DNA from: Bacteroidales bacterium
Lineage (GTDB): Bacteria > Bacteroidota > Bacteroidia > Bacteroidales > WCHB1-69
Reading direction: 5' to 3'
Assembly: GCA_017527945.1 (NCBI GenBank)
Contig: JAFXPL010000013.1
Span: 1-11,855, forward strand
Length of the DNA: 11,855 nt
In this document: one piece after another, positions 1 to 7,699 of the stretch
Layout of the letters: every line of letters begins with the position of its first letter
How positions within the stretch are numbered: the first letter of the stretch is position 1
Notes under the pieces: model-generated
What the model was told of the DNA's origin: nothing
What the model saw: only the letters and a program-made list of their open reading frames with translations
The model's database searches: none
Made by a program: the position numbers and the translations under genes

Positions 1-634
1 AAAATGCTGCCCCATGTTTACCCCTTTTGCGTCGCATCTACTACCCCATCCTCAAACTCGCCTCTTTCGCAAAAGCGGGGGACCGCCCTTCCCGGAGAAT
101 CCCGTCCAGCGTCTGACCATCCCCTTTTTTTTTAATTAGGGCGTTCCGGCGCGGCGGCATCCCCTCTCTCAACACCAACCGTTCCGCAAGCCCAATGTAC
201 ATGATTCATTTTACATGGAAAGGTCGCCGCGCCGTCGGGCTTTCCGCTTCAATGTTTTTTTGCCATCTATTTCCGTGGCGGCGAATCGTTGTTTGTCAGT
301 GAAACTCCTTATCCAACAATGTTTTACGAGTGGGAAAAGCAAAAAACATTTCCGCTGCAATCCCTAACGCGAGCCCGCGCGCAGCTGCCTGCAAGCATAC
401 AGCAAGTCTCCCGCTGTCTCTTTTCCATGCAAAAGTCTGTGTGTGGGGACACAGTCAGGGAAACGTTATTTTCGATTATGACTATCTGATAATCAAATAG
501 CGATTTTTGTCATAAACGACCTTAGACACTTCCTCAAACCTTGTTGCTTGATTCTCCGCTGTCGAACTTTTCAGTTTTGGCGGACTTGCAGGGGAACTGC
601 CCAAAGTCTGACGATCTTGGATGTTGTGTTGAAT
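1..634. other. Long non-coding leader region, no gene supported
   Basis: No coding region can be supported here. The only open frame of note (289-489, TTG start, or ATG at 319; 66 codons or fewer) has no recognisable motif and an unconvincing composition. I saw no tRNA, tmRNA, RNase P or SRP signature. Small possible structures are a 6-bp stem at 437-442/449-454 with a GTGGGG loop and a 6-bp stem at 474-479/489-494 with a 9-base loop. Neither is followed by a T run, so neither is a convincing terminator. The GC-rich part (about 60-240) and AT-rich part (about 470-680) differ in composition. The tail of an upstream gene could lie just outside the window. Confidence 0.5.
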
Positions 635-664
635 TTTGCCCAATGGCAAAAAAATGTATTTTTG
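635..664 (+). promoter_or_regulatory. Bacteroidota-type promoter for panB-rluA
   Basis: A TTTG at 635-638 and TATTTTTG at 657-664 match the Bacteroidota vegetative promoter (-33 TTTG, -7 TAnnTTTG). The 18-base gap is close to the usual 19-21. The -7 box ends 21 bases before the panB ATG, so the transcript leader should be only about 10-15 bases. No Shine-Dalgarno site is visible; the bases before the ATG are AT-rich, as is common in this phylum. Confidence 0.65.
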
Positions 665-685
665 CGCCCTATAATTTTTTAAGAT

Positions 686-1507
686 ATGTCACAATATTTA
701 TCGACTGATGTCACCAAGGTGACGACAAACACCTTGATGAAGATGCGTTCACAGGGTGAGCGCATCGCGATGCTGACCGCTTACGACTATTCCATAGCTA
801 AGTTGTTGGATATGGCCAAGATAGATGTGGTTCTGGTGGGTGATTCGGCCGCCAATGTGATGGCGGGCTACAAGACCACTCTGCCGATTACGCTTAATGA
901 GATGATTTACCATGCCTCATCGGTGGTGCGTGCCGTGAAGCGCGCTTTCGTGGTGGTTGACATGCCTTTCGGCACATACCAAGGTAACTCCAAGGAGGCG
1001 CTCTGTTCGGCTATCCGTATCATGAAGGAGTCGGGAGCCGATGCCATCAAGCTGGAGGGTGGTGCTGAGGTTATCGAGTCCATCGACCGTATCCTTAGTG
1101 CTGGCATTCCCGTGATGGGACATCTTGGACTTACCCCGCAGTCTATCAATAAGTTCGGTACATACGCTGTGCGTGCAACTTCAGAAGAGGAGGCCGATCA
1201 ATTGCGTCAAAACGCCCTGTTGCTGCAGGAACATGGCTGTTTCGGTCTGGTGTTGGAGAAAATACCGGCGGTGCTGGCTAAAGAGGTGACGGACAGTCTT
1301 CGGATTCCGACCATCGGCATCGGCGCCGGCCCGCATACCTCGGGTCAGGTGCTTGTGTTCCACGATATGATGGGTATCACTCAGCAGTTTACGCCCCGGT
1401 TCCTGCGCCGCTATCTCAACCTGAGCGAGGAGATTGTGGGTGCTATTGAGCACTATATCTGCGATGTGAAAGAGAACAAATTCCCCAATGAGTCAGAACA
1501 GTACTGA
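686..1507 (+). CDS. panB: 3-methyl-2-oxobutanoate hydroxymethyltransferase (PanB)
   Basis: The enzyme transfers a hydroxymethyl group from 5,10-methylenetetrahydrofolate to alpha-ketoisovalerate, giving ketopantoate, the first committed step of pantothenate and coenzyme A synthesis in the cytoplasm. The 273-residue length fits the family (E. coli 264). Family signatures run in order: [12 protein letters not shown] near residue 31, the metal ligand D53 in VGDS, D92 in VDMPFG, E124 in KLEGG, the catalytic acid E191 in LEKIP, and GIGAGP near 211-216. The spacing matches E. coli D45, D84, E114 and E181. The ATG at 686 follows a promoter directly and keeps the full N-terminus. The 3' end overlaps the next gene by 20 bases, implying co-transcription and translational coupling. 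panC and panD are not in the window. Confidence 0.97.
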   Translation: MSQYLSTDVTKVTTNTLMKMRSQGERIAMLTAYDYSIAKLLDMAKIDVVLVGDSAANVMAGYKTTLPITLNEMIYHASSVVRAVKRAFVVVDMPFGTYQGNSKEALCSAIRIMKESGADAIKLEGGAEVIESIDRILSAGIPVMGHLGLTPQSINKFGTYAVRATSEEEADQLRQNALLLQEHGCFGLVLEKIPAVLAKEVTDSLRIPTIGIGAGPHTSGQVLVFHDMMGITQQFTPRFLRRYLNLSEEIVGAIEHYICDVKENKFPNESEQY

Positions 1508-2207
1508 AACACCTCCCGGAATAGACGGGCGCATCCTTTACGAGGATAACCACTTGATTATCGTCAACAAGTTGGCTGGTGAATTGGCCCAGGGCGATGA
1601 TTCTGAGGACGTGCCTCTGTTGGAGAAAGTCCGTGACTATATTCGTGTACAGAAACAGAAAGAAGGCAAGGTCTTCTGCGGACTCATCCACCGTCTCGAC
1701 CGGCCGGTGAGCGGTGCCATTGTGTTCGCGCGGACCTCCAAGGGGCTCGACAGGATGAACAATTTGCTGAAAGCTCACGAGATGCATAAGTTCTATTGGG
1801 CCATTGTGGAAGGTACGCCCAAAATTGCGCAGCAAAAGTTGACGAATTACATGTTCAAAAACCGGGAGAAGAACCGGTCGTATGTTTCTGATGTGGAGCA
1901 GGAAGGCTGGAAATACGCAGAGTTGGACTATAGGGTTATGGCCTCATCGGAGCGCTATTCCTTGTTGGAGGTCGAGCTTCACACGGGTCGGCATCACCAG
2001 ATCAGGGCTCAGCTGTCGAACATTGGGCATCCTATCAAGGGGGATATCAAATATGGGGCGAAACGTCCTGAACTCGATGCGTCTATCTGTCTGCATGCTC
2101 GACGCCTTCATTTTGAGCATCCCGTCTCTCACGAGCAGGTTTTTGTGGAGGCGGAGCCATGGAATCCACTTTTCAAGAGGATTCTGGAGGAGAGTGGCCA
2201 GGTGTAA
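1488..2207 (+). CDS. RluA-family RNA pseudouridine synthase
   Basis: The protein isomerises uridine to pseudouridine in rRNA or tRNA. Its 239 residues carry the RluA-family active-site motif HRLDRPVSG (residues 68-76) with catalytic D71. The usual form is HRLDxxTSG, so the Thr is replaced by Val here. The second conserved segment [11 protein letters not shown] lies at 165-175, followed by [10 protein letters not shown]. An opening [16 protein letters not shown] strand at 17-28 is also typical. There is no N-terminal S4 domain, so it resembles the compact members of the family rather than full-length RluC or RluD. The target uridine cannot be told from sequence. The ATG at 1488 lies inside the end of panB. 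The gene ends 7 bases from the convergent gene's stop, with no room for a separate terminator between them. Confidence 0.92.
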   Translation: MSQNSTETPPGIDGRILYEDNHLIIVNKLAGELAQGDDSEDVPLLEKVRDYIRVQKQKEGKVFCGLIHRLDRPVSGAIVFARTSKGLDRMNNLLKAHEMHKFYWAIVEGTPKIAQQKLTNYMFKNREKNRSYVSDVEQEGWKYAELDYRVMASSERYSLLEVELHTGRHHQIRAQLSNIGHPIKGDIKYGAKRPELDASICLHARRLHFEHPVSHEQVFVEAEPWNPLFKRILEESGQV

Positions 2208-2214
2208 AGAGATG

Positions 2215-2889
2215 CTATTTCTTTCTCACGAATTCCCAGACTGGCTGGAGACTGTTGTTTTGGAAAACGTCTGAGCAAAAAATAAGGTTCGGGTAGAGTG
2301 GAAGATTGTGCCGCCGGCCTTCCGTCAAATCCACGTTGACCGCTTCTTGGTAAAGAAAGGAAACGAGTTCGGTGCAATAGAAGGCCGTGGTGTCGTCGGA
2401 GTCGAAGAGATTGTCGAAGAGAGGGTGCCGGCCGTAATAGAGTGATAGTCCGCGTTGGAGAAGTCGTAGGGTGTCGGCGGGGGAGAGCGGGTGCCGGAAA
2501 ATTCCGCCCCGTACAGCACGGTCGCTGCGGAAGAAAACGCCAATCGGCTCCAGTTTCACGCTGTCCTCTTCGGTTTTCGTGGCCCGCTCGTTTGGTACAG
2601 CATGCAGGACATACCATTTGTCATAGTGATATACGATCATTCCCACGTGCGTGTAGTCGCTCTTTCGGTCGATGGTGGTCACGGCGCGGCTTTCCCTGCT
2701 GATTCCGGTCCGGAATGCCAAGTCGCCGCTATGCAGCTTCACCGAGTCCGGGATGGCGTACTCGGAAGGGGAGGCCTGCTTGCGGCACCCGAGAAAAAGC
2801 ATCGCGGCGCAAACGCACAAGACCGGAATGGCGGCGATGCCAATCCGGGTCGAGGGAAGCCGTTTATACGGTAGGAAGGAATCCGGCAT
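2215..2889 (-). CDS. YiiX-like permuted NlpC/P60 (papain-fold) lipoprotein
   Basis: This is a predicted envelope cysteine hydrolase. The N-terminus has basic residues, a hydrophobic stretch at about 16-34 and a lipobox LFLGC with C35 as the lipidation site, so it should be a lipoprotein. No clear acidic run follows C35, so surface export is not indicated. The mature part fits the circularly permuted NlpC/P60 family (YiiX/YaeF): SGDLAFR at 54-60, the catalytic-type His in DYTHVGM (H81), and the Cys in AFYCTELV (C172). Members act on peptide or amide bonds in cell-wall or lipid-linked substrates; the substrate here is unknown. The ATG at 2889 is used because it alone gives a full signal peptide. 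It overlaps the end of cytidine deaminase by 26 bases, so the two are probably one transcript. Confidence 0.8.
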   Translation of the reverse strand: MPDSFLPYKRLPSTRIGIAAIPVLCVCAAMLFLGCRKQASPSEYAIPDSVKLHSGDLAFRTGISRESRAVTTIDRKSDYTHVGMIVYHYDKWYVLHAVPNERATKTEEDSVKLEPIGVFFRSDRAVRGGIFRHPLSPADTLRLLQRGLSLYYGRHPLFDNLFDSDDTTAFYCTELVSFLYQEAVNVDLTEGRRHNLPLYPNLIFCSDVFQNNSLQPVWEFVRKK

Positions 2890-3355
2890 GGAAAGTGTAG
2901 GGCAGGAGGGTGGCGACGTTGTCGAAATGGTATATCGGACCTTCTTGGCCTGCGAGAATGACTTCTATGGGGTGGCCGAACTTCTGCTCGTATTCGAAGA
3001 GCGCTTGGCGGCAGCTGCCACACGGGGAGACAGGTTCTTTGAGCGGTTTGTTCGGGTTGATGGCGGTGACGACAATCTTGTTGAAGGGGACTTCCGGGTA
3101 TAGGGAAGATGCTGCGAAGGCAGCTGTGCGTTCGGCGCATAGTCCGCACGGGTAAACGGCGTTCTCTTGGTTCGCCCCGATGACCACCTTGCCGTTGTTC
3201 AGCAGGATAGCCGCGCCAACTTGGAAATGGGAATAGTTGGCATACGCTCGACTGGCCGCATCTTCGGCTTGTCGCAAAAGGTCCAGTAAATCGGACGGCA
3301 ACTCTTCCCGACTGTCATATACCCGCATGCGGGTCTCCAATGTGATTTCTTTCAT
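2864..3355 (-). CDS. cdd: Cytidine deaminase
   Basis: The enzyme deaminates cytidine and deoxycytidine to uridine and deoxyuridine in pyrimidine salvage. The 163-residue length fits the homotetrameric class, though it is slightly long for it. Zinc ligands are C73 in the CGLCAER motif and C112 and C115 in PCGSC; E75 is the proton-shuttling acid. N62 and E64 in the NQEN segment match the nucleoside-binding pair. The ATG at 3355 begins MKEITLE. An in-frame extension to 3403 exists, but it would run across the -7-like box at 3380-3387, so the shorter start is preferred. The downstream lipoprotein gene overlaps its end by 26 bases. A 66-base gap separates it from the coiled-coil gene upstream. Confidence 0.95.
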   Translation of the reverse strand: MKEITLETRMRVYDSREELPSDLLDLLRQAEDAASRAYANYSHFQVGAAILLNNGKVVIGANQENAVYPCGLCAERTAAFAASSLYPEVPFNKIVVTAINPNKPLKEPVSPCGSCRQALFEYEQKFGHPIEVILAGQEGPIYHFDNVATLLPYTFHAGFLPTV

Positions 3356-3379
3356 ACTTTCGATTTTGTTTTTCAGGCG

Positions 3380-3387
3380 CAAAAATA
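3380..3387 (-). promoter_or_regulatory. Candidate -7 element for cdd and the lipoprotein gene
   Basis: Read on the minus strand, this is TATTTTTG, a match to TAnnTTTG. It ends 24 bases before the cdd ATG. A minus-strand TTTG lies at 3401-3404, but the gap of 13 bases is shorter than the usual 19-21, so the -33 part is weak. Confidence 0.45.
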
Positions 3388-3421
3388 AGAAATAATTCGT
3401 CAAAGTGTTTCCCCGAAATTT

Positions 3422-3973
3422 TTACGGCATTGTTTGCTTACGAGGGAATAAGTATCTGGTTCGGTATTCCCAAGCTGTTTTCAAATAGATGACGTCGGTG
3501 CGGGTGTCGTCCAGCTTCTCGGAGAGCCGGTCAACTTTTTTTTCCAGTTTGTCAAACCGCTCGTCATTGCTTTTAGCATGTGCGGAAAGTTTTGCTTCGA
3601 AGAGTTCCATCTGCTTGAGGCTGAACTCAATTAATTGGGCGTTGCTATTCGAAATGGATGTCTCCAAATGTTGTATGGCGCTGCTCAGATTACTTTCCAG
3701 ACTGTCGAGACGTTTGTCCATCCGGTTAAACTGCTCATCGACGCGCTTAAATTGCTCATCGACGCGCTTGAATTGCTCATCGACATGTTTGAACCTCTCG
3801 TCAATGCGCTCAAACTTATAGTCTATTTGGACGAACTTCTCATCGATTTTTGTAAACTTCTTGGTGAGAAGATAGACCAACCAAATGATAATGACCATGG
3901 CGGATAGCAGGAGTGTGAACGAACTCATAGGACTGTTGATGATTCTTTCTAATAGTGATACTAACTCTTTCAT
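3422..3973 (-). CDS. Membrane-anchored heptad-repeat coiled-coil protein
   Basis: A protein of unknown function, 183 residues. A single transmembrane segment lies at about 19-36 (FTLLLSAMVIIIWLVYLL). Seven heptads of the form F-x-x-[IV/M]-D-x-[K/R/Q] follow at residues 40-88, starting with FTKIDEK and including two identical FKRVDEQ copies. A second helical stretch of about 89-165 includes more heptad-like KxxDRLSEKLDD segments. The whole soluble part should form a long charged coiled coil, likely an oligomer. The rest has no enzyme motif. Similar TM-plus-heptad proteins (for instance Borrelia Bdr-like repeats) are known, but homology is not claimed. The ATG at 3973 gives a short head before the membrane helix. 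Confidence 0.75.
   Translation of the reverse strand: MKELVSLLERIINSPMSSFTLLLSAMVIIIWLVYLLTKKFTKIDEKFVQIDYKFERIDERFKHVDEQFKRVDEQFKRVDEQFNRMDKRLDSLESNLSSAIQHLETSISNSNAQLIEFSLKQMELFEAKLSAHAKSNDERFDKLEKKVDRLSEKLDDTRTDVIYLKTAWEYRTRYLFPRKQTMP
3710..3856 (-). repeat. Seven 21-bp tandem coding units
   Basis: The coiled-coil heptads are encoded by seven 21-bp units (3710-3730, 3731-3751, 3752-3772, 3773-3793, 3794-3814, 3815-3835, 3836-3856). Units two and three differ at only 2 of 21 bases, and three and four at 3. The outer units are more diverged. Since 21 is a multiple of three, gain or loss of a unit would keep the frame and change coil length by one heptad. Confidence 0.85.
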
Positions 3974-4062
3974 TTTCTTTTTGTTTTGATGATTGATTGT
4001 TTGTTATTTTCTGTTTATATAGTTATTATTATGTTATACATGATTAATATGATTTGAAAGTG

Positions 4063-4070
4063 CAAAGATA
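4063..4070 (-). promoter_or_regulatory. Candidate -7 element for the coiled-coil gene
   Basis: The minus strand reads TATCTTTG, matching TAnnTTTG. It lies 89 bases before the ATG, giving a leader of roughly 80 bases. No -33 TTTG is present at the usual spacing; a long A/T tract sits just upstream of where that box would be. Confidence 0.35.
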
Positions 4071-4095
4071 TATTTTTTTTCTGATATGTGACGTA

Positions 4096-4122
4096 TTTTT
4101 TTTTTTTTTTTGTACAAAAAAA
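4096..4122. repeat. Sixteen-T tract ending in an 18-bp palindrome
   Basis: Sixteen consecutive T bases (4096-4111) are followed by GTAC and seven A bases (4116-4122). The span 4105-4122 is a perfect palindrome of T7-GTAC-A7. A second run of eight T bases lies at 4073-4080. The tract sits between the divergent coiled-coil and beta-helix genes. It has no GC-rich stem, so it is not a standard terminator. Homopolymers this long are prone to slippage. Confidence 0.8.
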
Positions 4123-4200
4123 GAAAAGGGTCATAACTTTTTCATGGAAGCCTGTTTGAAATCGATAGGGCACTAACGTGGAAGTTGTATGAAAAAAAAC

Positions 4201-4208
4201 TACTTTTG
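4201..4208 (+). promoter_or_regulatory. Candidate -7 element for the beta-helix gene
   Basis: TACTTTTG matches TAnnTTTG and ends 32 bases before the preferred ATG at 4241. The nearest TTG upstream (4185-4187) is only 13 bases away, so the -33 part is weak. Confidence 0.45.
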
Positions 4209-4240
4209 CGCGTTTCTTGTTATTGACATCTTATTTAAAT

Positions 4241-6241
4241 ATGAATGTTTTAAGGATATTGCAATTTGCTAATATAAAATGTGTTAGGATTCTTTTGTCT
4301 TTTTTCCTGCTAACATCATGGACTCTCTCTTTAGCCCAGCTTCCTGACAAAAACCTCATTCCTCGCACGCTTTCGCCTTTCGATTTCGGGCTCGGGGAGG
4401 CGGAAACCGACAGCGCTCGCTATGAAGTCCTTTACAACACACATCTGCAAGCCGTCCTGACTGGTGCGTCTGTCTCTTACCAAGGTATAGACTCTTTGGT
4501 CGTCGAAGTTACAGGCAACTCGCTTCCTATTCTGTTGTCGGGTCGAAATGACTTTAACGATCTTCACCTCACGGTCAGAAACAGCGCCAAGCCGCATTTC
4601 CTTTTTTCCATGAAGGACACTCTTTGGAAATCGGTGCCTCTTACGGCTGTCATGGCGGACAGCGGGGATTTTTCCGGAATGGATGAATTTTCCAAGGGTA
4701 CGCATCTCGTTGTGCTTGAGGATCTTCACCCATGGGTGGAAAAACGTGCAGGTTACCGGTATGGCACTATTCGGAAGGACATACTGCTCGTGCGCGATGG
4801 TCATGCGGTAAACGCTCCGGTTTCCTCCTATTCCACTGACTCCACGTTGCTGAACGCCATGGCACACCCCACGGATGAAACGCTGAAGACCATCTCCAAC
4901 ATCACGATTCTCCGTGACACTTCCTCTATGGCGAAGACCTATTGTTTTGATATTGAAGGTGTTAATAATCTAACTGTCAGCAATGTGCGTATCTATACTC
5001 CGGACACGAAAAATATGTATGCCGATGCAGTCTTCAACATTCAAAACTGTACAAATCTGACTTTTGAGGATGTACTCATTGAGGGAACTTATTCTCGTAC
5101 AAGTAATTATGGTTACGGTATCCAGATGAACAACGTGTGGAACAGCATCTTCGTCCGGCTCACGGCGCATGCCAATTGGGGCATTTTCGGAACCAACAAC
5201 CTAAGCAACACCACGTTGCGCAACTGCGACATCAACCGTTTCGACATCCACTGCTACGGCCGCGATGTCTTTATCTATGATTGCCGTTTCAGCAAGCTTT
5301 ACAACCAGTTTTCCTCCCTTTACGGCACGCTGCTCTTCGATAACTGTCGTTTCACCGATTTTGTCCCGGTGCTGATTGAAACCTCGTACAATGCCTACAC
5401 TGGATTCAACCTCGTGTTCAAGAACTGTACATTTGATGCGCTTCCGATGCGTAACTATCTGGTTTCCATGGGAAAAGTTGACAATCAGCGGAATTCGCGC
5501 CCCGAATTGTACGAGAAATGCTGGCCGAATGTCTCCATCCAGAACATGACGGTGAATGTCTCCGACAAGATTTCTAAGGTGATTCTTTTTTATCCGAGAG
5601 GCGAGGCTGCGCGGCAGATTTCGGTCGGCTATATCTCCACCGTTCAAATCAACGGGTTGAAATTCGTCTATCCGGATACGGTTCATCTTGCCGATTTTGT
5701 TATTTCGAATACGGATGTAACATCTACTAAATCAATTAATTACGATTTGAGAAATATCGTGTTGATTCCTTCGTTGGAAAGAATGAAACGCCAGGCGGAG
5801 AAGAAATACGTCTATCCCGGAAGTTTGGCGGTCAATCTCCGTCGTAGTCGCAACGATGTCGTCAATGTGTCGCAGTCGCGGTTGAATTACAATGTCAATA
5901 CCAACAGCCAATACAATATACATTATGACAACTGCCATATCGGCATGATTCGCTACAACTCCAAGACGAACGGCACCAAACGTAACTATAACCGTTGCAC
6001 GCTCTACCTGAATAATGCGGATGATGCCCGTTATTATATTGACAATCAGGCGGTTTATTATCGTTGTACGTTTGTTCCGTGCAATGCCAAGATGTTCGTC
6101 AGCTTTTATGGCGTGTCCAACGATGTGATTATCAAGAATTGCAAATCCACGCGCAAGACCACGCTGTTTTATCAGGGACAGAAGGATAATATCGAGTTGA
6201 AAGGCTTTGTGCTGAAGGGAAATGAGAAGTATTGGAAGTGA
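4241..6241 (+). CDS. Secreted right-handed beta-helix protein, function unknown
   Basis: The 666-residue product begins with a Sec signal peptide: hydrophobic ILLSFFLLTSWTLSLA at about 17-32, with likely cleavage after Ala32, before Gln. There is no lipobox. From about residue 210 it shows many short beta-strand repeats with stacked Asn and Cys, such as NLTVSNVRI, NLTFEDVLI, DVFIYDCRF, TLLFDNCRF, NLVFKNCTF and VIIKNCKS. This pattern fits a right-handed parallel beta-helix of the pectin-lyase type, common in polysaccharide lyases, hydrolases and surface adhesins. No catalytic set can be assigned, and no SusC/SusD partner, carbohydrate module or type IX sorting tail is visible. ATG 4241 is preferred over an in-frame TTG at 4217, because it follows the promoter-like box at a normal distance. 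It is a single gene transcribed away from the coiled-coil gene. Confidence 0.8.
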   Translation: MNVLRILQFANIKCVRILLSFFLLTSWTLSLAQLPDKNLIPRTLSPFDFGLGEAETDSARYEVLYNTHLQAVLTGASVSYQGIDSLVVEVTGNSLPILLSGRNDFNDLHLTVRNSAKPHFLFSMKDTLWKSVPLTAVMADSGDFSGMDEFSKGTHLVVLEDLHPWVEKRAGYRYGTIRKDILLVRDGHAVNAPVSSYSTDSTLLNAMAHPTDETLKTISNITILRDTSSMAKTYCFDIEGVNNLTVSNVRIYTPDTKNMYADAVFNIQNCTNLTFEDVLIEGTYSRTSNYGYGIQMNNVWNSIFVRLTAHANWGIFGTNNLSNTTLRNCDINRFDIHCYGRDVFIYDCRFSKLYNQFSSLYGTLLFDNCRFTDFVPVLIETSYNAYTGFNLVFKNCTFDALPMRNYLVSMGKVDNQRNSRPELYEKCWPNVSIQNMTVNVSDKISKVILFYPRGEAARQISVGYISTVQINGLKFVYPDTVHLADFVISNTDVTSTKSINYDLRNIVLIPSLERMKRQAEKKYVYPGSLAVNLRRSRNDVVNVSQSRLNYNVNTNSQYNIHYDNCHIGMIRYNSKTNGTKRNYNRCTLYLNNADDARYYIDNQAVYYRCTFVPCNAKMFVSFYGVSNDVIIKNCKSTRKTTLFYQGQKDNIELKGFVLKGNEKYWK

Positions 6242-6297
6242 CGGGATTTTGAGTCTTTTTGCATCGGGACGCTCGTCGCGGGTGTCTGAAAAATGCG

Positions 6298-6305
6298 TAT
6301 TTTTG
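6298..6305 (+). promoter_or_regulatory. Candidate -7 element for pepP
   Basis: TATTTTTG, identical to the panB -7 box, ends 19 bases before the pepP ATG, implying a very short leader. No TTG-type -33 box is present at 19-21 bases upstream. Confidence 0.5.
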
Positions 6306-6324
6306 CCCCTCAAAAATTGACGTT

Positions 6325-7617
6325 ATGCGATATCAACCCTTGTCAGCTGAATTTTACACCCGCAACCGTCGCAATGTGGTCGGCGAGATGGCGGAGAATT
6401 CCGTGGCCATACTGGTTTCCCACGACGAGTACCCGCGCTGCGGCGACACCACGCATCCTTTCCGGCAGAACTCCGAGCTGCTCTACCTCTGTGGCATCGA
6501 CCAGGAGGAGACCACCTTGCTGCTTGCCCCGTGGCACCCCAATCCGGACTATCGGGAGGTGCTCTTCATCAAAAACCCCTCGCCCGAGAAGATCGTCTGG
6601 TTCGGGCATCGGCTTTCCAAGGAGGACGCGCGGAATCTTTCCGGTGTGCAGAACGTGGTGTTCAATGAGGAGTTCGACAGCGTCCTCAACGCCGTGATGG
6701 TGCAGTCGGAGCATGTGTACCTCCACATTCCCGAGGATCCACGCTTCCGGCAGGAGCTTCCGATCCGTGAAATCCGGTTCGCCCGGCAGCTGAGGGACGA
6801 CTATCCGCTGCATGATTACCGCCGGCTTGCCCCGATCCTTTATCCGTTGCGCAACGTGAAGCATCCGGAGGAGCTGGCCGCGATGAAGAAGGCATGCGAG
6901 ATCACGGGAAAGATGTTCAGAAGGGCGTTGTCGGCCATCAAACCGGGCAAATACGAATACGAGATTGAGGCGGAGATGACCTATGAAGTGGTCCGCAACG
7001 GTGCCGCCGCGCACTCGTTCGCCCCTATCATCGCCGCCGGCCCCGACACCTGCATCCTTCATTACATCAAAAACGACAAACAGATGCACGACGGCGACCT
7101 GCTGCTGATGGATTTTGGCGCGGAATATGCCAACTATGCCGGCGATTGTTCTCGAACAGTTCCCGTCAACGGGAAGTTTACGCCTCGTCAACGGGCTGTT
7201 TATGAGGCTGTTCTCTCTATTTACAAGGAAACCATACCGCTTTTCAAGCCGGGAATGACCATCCATAAAATCAACGACTATGTCTTCAAACGCATGGACG
7301 ACGAACTGATAAAGCTCGGCCTTTACACGCGCGAGGATGTCGAAAGACAGGATCCCGCAGCACCGTGTTTCAAGAAGTATTACATGCATAATACCAGCCA
7401 CTTCATCGGCTTGGACGTGCACGATGTGGGCCAGCGCGACTGGGTGTTCCAACCCGGTAACGTGCTGAGTTGCGAGCCTGGCATCTACATTGCTGAGGAG
7501 GGCATCGGTGTGCGCATCGAGACCGATGTCGTGGTGGCCGACACCCCCATCGACCTCCTGGCAGGCCTTCCCGTGGAAGTGGACGAGATTGAATCGCTGA
7601 TGGCTTTTAGAGCTTAG
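6325..7617 (+). CDS. pepP: Xaa-Pro aminopeptidase (M24B, PepP type)
   Basis: The enzyme removes the N-terminal residue from peptides with proline in second position; it is cytoplasmic and needs two divalent metal ions, usually manganese. The 430 residues hold an AMP_N domain (about 1-140: FRQNSELLYLCGI and similar) and a pita-bread M24 domain (about 180-425). Metal ligands are D263 in LLMDFG, D274 in AGDCSR, H359 in TSHFIGLDVHD, E384 in SCEPGIYI and E399 in RIETDVVV, with spacing close to E. coli PepP. The ATG at 6325 begins MRYQPLSAEFYTRNR. An upstream TTG at 6259 would add 22 residues that read through the promoter box, so it is rejected. The last codons and stop lie inside a heptamer tandem array. 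Confidence 0.95.
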   Translation: MRYQPLSAEFYTRNRRNVVGEMAENSVAILVSHDEYPRCGDTTHPFRQNSELLYLCGIDQEETTLLLAPWHPNPDYREVLFIKNPSPEKIVWFGHRLSKEDARNLSGVQNVVFNEEFDSVLNAVMVQSEHVYLHIPEDPRFRQELPIREIRFARQLRDDYPLHDYRRLAPILYPLRNVKHPEELAAMKKACEITGKMFRRALSAIKPGKYEYEIEAEMTYEVVRNGAAAHSFAPIIAAGPDTCILHYIKNDKQMHDGDLLLMDFGAEYANYAGDCSRTVPVNGKFTPRQRAVYEAVLSIYKETIPLFKPGMTIHKINDYVFKRMDDELIKLGLYTREDVERQDPAAPCFKKYYMHNTSHFIGLDVHDVGQRDWVFQPGNVLSCEPGIYIAEEGIGVRIETDVVVADTPIDLLAGLPVEVDEIESLMAFRA

Positions 7618-7676
7618 AGTTTAGAACTTAGAGCTTAGAAACCTGAAACTTGAAACCTGAAACCTGAAACCTGAAA
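7607..7676. repeat. Ten-copy heptanucleotide tandem array
   Basis: Ten consecutive 7-base units in perfect phase. The first five are TTAGAGC, TTAGAGT, TTAGAAC, TTAGAGC and TTAGAAA. The last five are CCTGAAA, CTTGAAA and CCTGAAA three times. The array starts within the last codons of pepP and fills most of the 82-base gap to the next gene. It is too short in unit length to be a CRISPR array and has no spacers. Confidence 0.95.
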
Positions 7677-7699
7677 GAGCCTATCCCTCCCAAAACATT

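Noticed and set aside
289..489. 66-codon open frame in the upstream region
   Set aside because: It starts at TTG, has no recognisable motif, no promoter match nearby and a composition typical of chance reading. No support beyond being open.
437..494. Small hairpins as terminators or an RNA gene
   Set aside because: Stems are only 6 bp, loops are 6-9 bases and no T run follows. Too weak to call.
3710..3856. 21-bp tandem repeats as a possible CRISPR array
   Set aside because: The units are contiguous, have no spacers and encode coiled-coil heptads in frame.
4217..4241. TTG at 4217 as the start of the beta-helix gene
   Set aside because: It lies only 9 bases after the -7-like box and adds 8 residues before an ATG that gives a well-formed signal peptide.
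6343..7452. 369-codon minus-strand open frame
   Set aside because: It lies wholly antisense to pepP, whose five metal ligands and domain order are intact. It is a shadow of that gene.
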